Assembly: GCA_902463905.1 (NCBI GenBank)
Contig: CABQHF010000091.1
Span: forward strand, 1 to 8,019
Source of the DNA: an uncultured Faecalibacterium sp.
GTDB taxonomy: Bacteria > Bacillota > Clostridia > Oscillospirales > Ruminococcaceae
Reading direction: 5' to 3'
Length of the DNA: 8,019 nucleotides
Both the position numbers and the translations under genes were made by a program. Position 1 is the first letter of the stretch, and each line of letters begins with the position of its first letter. Below are positions 5,724 to 8,019 of the stretch, in pieces. A model generated the notes under the pieces. The model did not search any database and was not told where the DNA came from. It saw only the letters and a program-made list of their open reading frames with translations.

Positions 5724-6281
5724 TTACGCTGCCAGCGCCTTTTCGATGTTGGTCAGCAGGGTGTCGTGGTTCTCGGCGCACACCAGGATCACTTCGCCGG
5801 TGGGGGCCACGGTGACGGTGGCGGCCTTGGCGATCTGGTACTGATCTTCCAGATAGTGCTCCATGGATTGCTGTTCACTGGTCACATAGGCTTCCAGTGC
5901 TTCCTTTACAGCATCGGTCTTGCCCTCGGCGGGTTTGACGATGGCCACGGCATAGCTGCGCACCATCATGGCAGAGATGGAGGCGGCAAGGTCGGTGTAC
6001 ATATCATCTTCCAGATTCAGCAGGGGCAGCAGGATGCTGCGCACCTCATCGTCCAGCTGGTCGGTCTCGTACTCGGCGCTGTAGCCGTCGATAGCGGTGA
6101 ACTTGCCGTCCTCGCCTTTGGTGAAGATCATATCGTATTCGTTTTCCTCGTCGGTGCGGGCATCATGGAGGATCTGGGAATAATCCTTCGGGGCGGCGGA
6201 GTCGGCCTTGCTGCCGGCGGAGCAGCCCACAAGGGCAAACAGGGTCAGCCCTGCCAGCAGGGCGGCGATAAATCGTTTCAT
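5724..6281 (-). CDS. DUF4358 lipoprotein
   Basis: A 185-residue secreted lipoprotein. The N-terminus MKRFIAALLAGLTLFALVGC is a lipoprotein signal peptide with lipobox LVGC; C20 is the acylated residue, so the mature protein is anchored on the outer face of the membrane. After a Ser/Ala/Lys linker (21-35), residues about 95-175 match the DUF4358 pattern: a short helix and strand ending VAIVKPAEGKTDAVKEALE (112-130), then a helix with EHYLEDQYQIAK (141-152) and a closing strand GEVILVCAEN (162-171). The function of DUF4358 proteins is unknown; they are common in Clostridia. The start ATG has AAAGGA upstream at 9-10 bases. An intrinsic terminator follows. No convincing promoter was found in the 149 bp upstream, so it may be partly read from lrp, which has no obvious terminator. 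Confidence 0.88.
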   Translation of the reverse strand: MKRFIAALLAGLTLFALVGCSAGSKADSAAPKDYSQILHDARTDEENEYDMIFTKGEDGKFTAIDGYSAEYETDQLDDEVRSILLPLLNLEDDMYTDLAASISAMMVRSYAVAIVKPAEGKTDAVKEALEAYVTSEQQSMEHYLEDQYQIAKAATVTVAPTGEVILVCAENHDTLLTNIEKALAA

Positions 6282-6364
6282 AGTCGTGTTATCCTTTCGT
6301 ATCCGATGCTTCGTGTGGCGGAGCTGCGCCGCAGTGCACGGCTAGTGTGCACCGTTTTGCGGCT

Positions 6365-6380
6365 GGTATACCGTATACGG
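6365..6380. promoter_or_regulatory. Overlapping palindromes upstream of the DUF4358 gene; possible operator
   Basis: GGTATACC (6365-6372) and CCGTATACGG (6371-6380) are both perfect palindromes and share two bases, with GTATAC repeated seven bases apart. They lie 84-99 bp upstream of the lipoprotein ATG, between it and lrp. They could be a binding site or part of a promoter. Function is not shown. Confidence 0.3.
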
Positions 6381-6430
6381 TTCAGACGCCCGGGGAATTG
6401 CAGGAAAATCGTAACAGTTTTATGAACGGC

Positions 6431-6871
6431 TCACAGCATCAGCGCATCCAGCTCGCCGTGATTCACCGGGGTGGAAAGGATGATCTGGGTGCTGGTGGTG
6501 CCAAGCTTCTGGAACTGCAGGATCAGGTGTTCCAGCTGGGGCATGCTGCCGCAGCTCACCTTGACCAGGAAGGTATAGGCACCGGTGACGTGGTAGCACT
6601 GCAGCACCTCGCGGCTGCTCTGCAGCAGTTCCAGAAAGGCGTCCTGCTTGGAGGGGGCAACCGACAGGCTGATGAGGGCGTCCACATACACGCGGTCGGC
6701 CGGGCGGTTCAGGGTGACGGTGTAGCCGCTGATGATGCCGTCCGTCTCCAGTTTGTGGATGCGGCTGGACACGGCCGGGCTGGTCAGCGAGACCTGCTCG
6801 GCGATCTCCTTGACCGGCATGCGGGCGTTTTTGGCCAGCAGGGAAAGAATTTTTCGATCCAGATCGTCCAT
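6431..6871 (-). CDS. Lrp/AsnC family transcriptional regulator
   Basis: A 146-residue cytoplasmic DNA-binding regulator, the usual length for the feast/famine family. Residues 1-60 form the winged helix-turn-helix: MDDLDRKILSLLAKNAR, then PVKEIAEQVSLT and SPAVSSRIHKLETDG, with the recognition helix at about 30-41. Residues about 62-138 are the RAM/AsnC effector-binding and oligomerisation domain. That domain contains HVTGAYTFLVKV (94-105), a variant of the family's G-D-Y-D-Y/L-L-V pattern with Ala and Thr at the two acidic positions. Lrp-type proteins usually sense amino acids and often regulate themselves and neighbours. The effector is not evident. The ATG at 6871 has AAAGGAG eight bases upstream. 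The upstream region is strongly AT-rich, with repeats that could be its own binding sites. No terminator was found after the gene. Confidence 0.93.
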   Translation of the reverse strand: MDDLDRKILSLLAKNARMPVKEIAEQVSLTSPAVSSRIHKLETDGIISGYTVTLNRPADRVYVDALISLSVAPSKQDAFLELLQSSREVLQCYHVTGAYTFLVKVSCGSMPQLEHLILQFQKLGTTSTQIILSTPVNHGELDALML

Positions 6872-6916
6872 AGGGGATGCTCCTTTAAAATATGTTGGAT
6901 TGTATAAAATTTTCTG

Positions 6917-7034
6917 AAAGTAAAGTTTTATTGTTGTCGCAAACGCACAAAGATTGAAAAAACTTGCTTTTGCTTCGCTTTGTGTTAATTATATAAAGTT
7001 TTGCAGGAAAAGTAAAGCATGATTTTAAAGTAAA
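6917..7034. repeat. Three copies of AAAGTAAA in the AT-rich lrp upstream region
   Basis: AAAGTAAA occurs at 6917-6924, 7009-7016 and 7027-7034; the last two are 18 bp apart and one overlaps the lrp -35. In a tract this rich in A and T some repetition is expected by chance. AT-rich repeated sites are nonetheless what Lrp-family proteins bind, so these are candidate autoregulatory sites. Confidence 0.35.
6988..7016 (-). promoter_or_regulatory. Probable lrp-type regulator promoter
   Basis: On the minus strand TATAAT (6993-6988) lies 17 bp from TTTACT (7016-7011), which matches four of six -35 bases. The transcript would start near 6981 and have a leader of about 110 nt. The leader's first part can fold a 7-bp stem (CACAAAG 6946-6952 with CTTTGTG 6978-6984). 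Confidence 0.55.
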
Positions 7035-7049
7035 ATGAAAAAAATTTGT

Positions 7050-7077
7050 TTGACAAGAAAGAAAAAACGCGTATAAT
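7050..7077 (+). promoter_or_regulatory. Perfect-consensus sigma-A promoter upstream of a putative small RNA
   Basis: TTGACA at 7050-7055 and TATAAT at 7072-7077 both match the consensus exactly, with a 16-bp spacer. The 30 bases upstream are nearly all A and T, like an UP element. It points rightward, away from lrp, with no protein gene behind it; the next gene runs in the opposite direction. Confidence 0.85.
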
Positions 7078-7082
7078 ACATC

Positions 7083-7195
7083 ATGCAAGGCAGCGCCCCG
7101 TACAAAGGCCTGCTGTGAAATTGAGATTCACCACTTTATATACTTTCCCACCCCTCTATACACAAAAACCCGCTGCCAGGCGGGTTTTTGTGTTT
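7083..7195 (+). ncRNA. Putative small regulatory RNA of about 112 nt
   Basis: The interval runs from the predicted start of the strong promoter (A7083-G7085) to the end of an intrinsic terminator. Predicted shape: a first hairpin (CAGC 7091-7094 with GCTG 7112-7115, extended by GCC/GGC with a small bulge and a nine-base loop); a second small hairpin (GTGAA 7115-7119 or its last four bases, with TTCAC 7127-7131); a pyrimidine-rich single-stranded stretch with CCCACCCCTC at 7147-7156; then the terminator hairpin. C-rich unpaired stretches are the usual target-binding seeds of Firmicute small RNAs such as RsaE and FsrA. It does not show the conserved features of SRP RNA, 6S RNA, RNase P RNA or tmRNA. 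The only ORF is 11 codons (7083-7118) without a ribosome binding site. Existence is inferred from promoter plus terminator; the function is unknown. Confidence 0.6.
7160..7195. terminator. Bidirectional 14-bp terminator between the putative small RNA and hflX
   Basis: Bases 7160-7173 pair perfectly with 7180-7193 over a six-base loop (TGCCAG), with a GC-rich top (CCCGC/GCGGG) and an A/T lower stem. On the plus strand more T-runs follow (TTTTTT at 7205-7210). On the minus strand the lower stem supplies TTTTTGTG. It can end both the small RNA and the hflX transcript, whose stop codon is at 7215-7217. Confidence 0.92.
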
Positions 7196-7214
7196 GTTGG
7201 GGCTTTTTTATTTT

Positions 7215-8019
7215 TTACACGAGGTACCCTTCAAAGCAGTGCAGGTCCTCGGTCTTGACGATGCCCTCCAGATACAGGCCATCTTCCCGGTATTCTTCCA
7301 CCTGCACGCTGCCACGCTCCCGCATGGGGGCGGCAAGGCCCAGCTTGTCGTAGGGCAGCAGCACCCGGATGGTGTGCACCCGGTCGCTCAGCAGCTCGTC
7401 CAGCTTCTGCAGCAGGGTGTCCAGGCCGTAGCCGGTCTTTGCGCTGGTGAGCAGGATGTCCGGGTCAAAGGACAGGGTGTTGGGCTTGTCGCACTTGTTG
7501 TACACGGTCAGGCGGGGGATGTCCGTGCAGTCCAGCCCGTCCAGCACCTCGTCGGTCACAGCCAGCTGTTCCTCGCGCTGCTCATCCCCGGCATCCGCCA
7601 CCCGGATGATGACGTCCGACCAGGCGGCTTCTTCCAGTGTGGACTTGAAGGCCTCCACCAGATTGTGGGGCAGGCGGGACACGAAACCGACCGTGTCCAC
7701 CAGCAGCACGGCCATGCCGCTGGGCAGCACCAGTTTGCGGCTGGTGGGGTCCAGGGTGGCAAACAGCATGTCGGCTTCGGCCACACTGGGGCCGCACAGG
7801 GCGTTCATCAGGCTGGACTTGCCCACGTTGGTGTAGCCCACCAGGCTCACCACCGGCATGCCGGTCTTGGCGCGGGCCTTGCGGCTCTCGCCCCGGCGCT
7901 TTTCCATCTCGGCCAGCTTCTCGGCCAGCGCGTCGATGCGGGCGTGCACATGGCGGCGGTCCAGTTCCAGCTTGGTCTCACCGGCACCGCGGCGGGCACC
8001 ACCACCGCCGCCATGTGCA
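7215..8019 (-). CDS. hflX: Ribosome-associated GTPase HflX (C-terminal two thirds, cut by right edge)
   Basis: HflX binds the 50S subunit and splits stalled or stressed 70S ribosomes using GTP. 267 codons are visible; the N-terminal domain (about 150 residues) lies outside the window. The visible part starts with the glycine-rich HflX signature GGGGGARRGAGETKLELDRR, which closes the HflX-specific domain. The GTPase domain carries all five motifs: G1 GYTNVGKSS, G2 with the threonine in LFATLDP, G3 DTVGF, G4 NKCD and G5 TSAKTG. The conserved LPHNLVEAFKSTLEE follows the G3 switch. The final 45 residues form the C-terminal domain. The GTG at 7947-7949 is internal (valine), not a start. The gene ends at a terminator shared with the convergent small RNA candidate. 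Confidence 0.96.
   Translation of the reverse strand, partial: AHGGGGGARRGAGETKLELDRRHVHARIDALAEKLAEMEKRRGESRKARAKTGMPVVSLVGYTNVGKSSLMNALCGPSVAEADMLFATLDPTSRKLVLPSGMAVLLVDTVGFVSRLPHNLVEAFKSTLEEAAWSDVIIRVADAGDEQREEQLAVTDEVLDGLDCTDIPRLTVYNKCDKPNTLSFDPDILLTSAKTGYGLDTLLQKLDELLSDRVHTIRVLLPYDKLGLAAPMRERGSVQVEEYREDGLYLEGIVKTEDLHCFEGYLV

Larger units (their letters stand above)
6872..7214. other. 343-bp AT-rich intergenic region
   Basis: Between the lrp-type gene and hflX there is no protein gene. From about 6885 to 7080 the sequence is strongly AT-rich, unlike the GC-rich genes on both sides. It holds the lrp promoter (minus), the perfect-consensus promoter (plus), AAAGTAAA repeats, the putative small RNA and its terminator. 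Apart from these, nothing else was recognised in it. Confidence 0.8.

Noticed and set aside
6334..6352. Two GTGCAC hexamers 13 bp apart upstream of the lipoprotein gene
   Set aside because: Six-base palindromes are common in GC-rich DNA, and no promoter or second signal supports them.
5673..6425. 250-codon frame on the plus strand opposite the DUF4358 gene
   Set aside because: Gly/His/Val-rich shadow frame starting within the lipoprotein gene's terminator region; the opposite strand has a lipobox and a family match.
7083..7195. Small RNA as SRP (4.5S), 6S, RNase P or tmRNA
   Set aside because: The SRP GGAAGCAGC-type core is absent, the length is too short for 6S, RNase P or tmRNA, and there is no long imperfect rod or tRNA-like ends.
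7046..7258. 70-codon frame on the plus strand over the small RNA candidate
   Set aside because: It begins inside the promoter (between upstream tract and -35), so it could not be translated from that promoter, and it reads through the terminator hairpin into hflX antisense.
7947..7949. GTG as the start of a short GTPase
   Set aside because: The reading frame continues upstream with the HflX signature to the window edge, so this is an internal valine.

Overview
The window is a stretch of ordinary-looking chromosome from a GC-rich, low-sequence-complexity Firmicute. The organism is most plausibly a gut member of the Oscillospiraceae/Ruminococcaceae such as Faecalibacterium. This is an inference from strong AGGAGG-type ribosome binding sites, a Clostridia-type DUF4358 lipoprotein, a short monocluster ferredoxin, extended -10 promoters and GC-rich third codon positions. 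No phage, transposon, CRISPR, tRNA or rRNA sequence was seen.

Layout, left to right. (1) Positions 1-2736, minus strand: polA (DNA polymerase I), followed two bases downstream by tsaD (tRNA threonylcarbamoyladenosine synthesis), which runs off the left edge. (2) 2737-3035: a small [4Fe-4S] ferredoxin on the minus strand, separated from polA by a long hairpin terminator. (3) 3036-4555, plus strand: an ArsC/Spx-fold thioredoxin-like protein, divergent from the ferredoxin across a short region holding a perfect 17-bp palindrome, then an unrecognised single-pass membrane protein with a low-complexity acidic tail. (4) 4556-6281, minus strand: a family 2 glycosyltransferase and a DUF4358 lipoprotein, each with its own terminator or promoter. 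(5) 6431-6871, minus strand: an Lrp/AsnC-type regulator. (6) 6872-7214: a strikingly AT-rich intergenic region. It carries the lrp promoter on the minus strand and, back to back, a perfect-consensus sigma-A promoter on the plus strand. The latter leads into about 112 nt of non-coding sequence ending in a perfect 14-bp hairpin terminator, which looks like an undescribed small RNA. (7) 7215-8019, minus strand: the C-terminal two thirds of the ribosome-associated GTPase HflX, cut by the right edge.

Most genes look like separate transcription units. Genes are packed so that a terminator's T-run overlaps the -35 region of the next gene's promoter (seen at polA and at the glycosyltransferase). Four promoters share a TGTG(G/C)TATA(A/C)T extended -10. 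The most interesting item is the putative small RNA divergent from the Lrp-type regulator. Its arrangement resembles the known pairing of the GcvB RNA with gcvA in enterobacteria, although nothing here proves a functional link. The rest of the window is housekeeping genes plus a few lineage-specific proteins.
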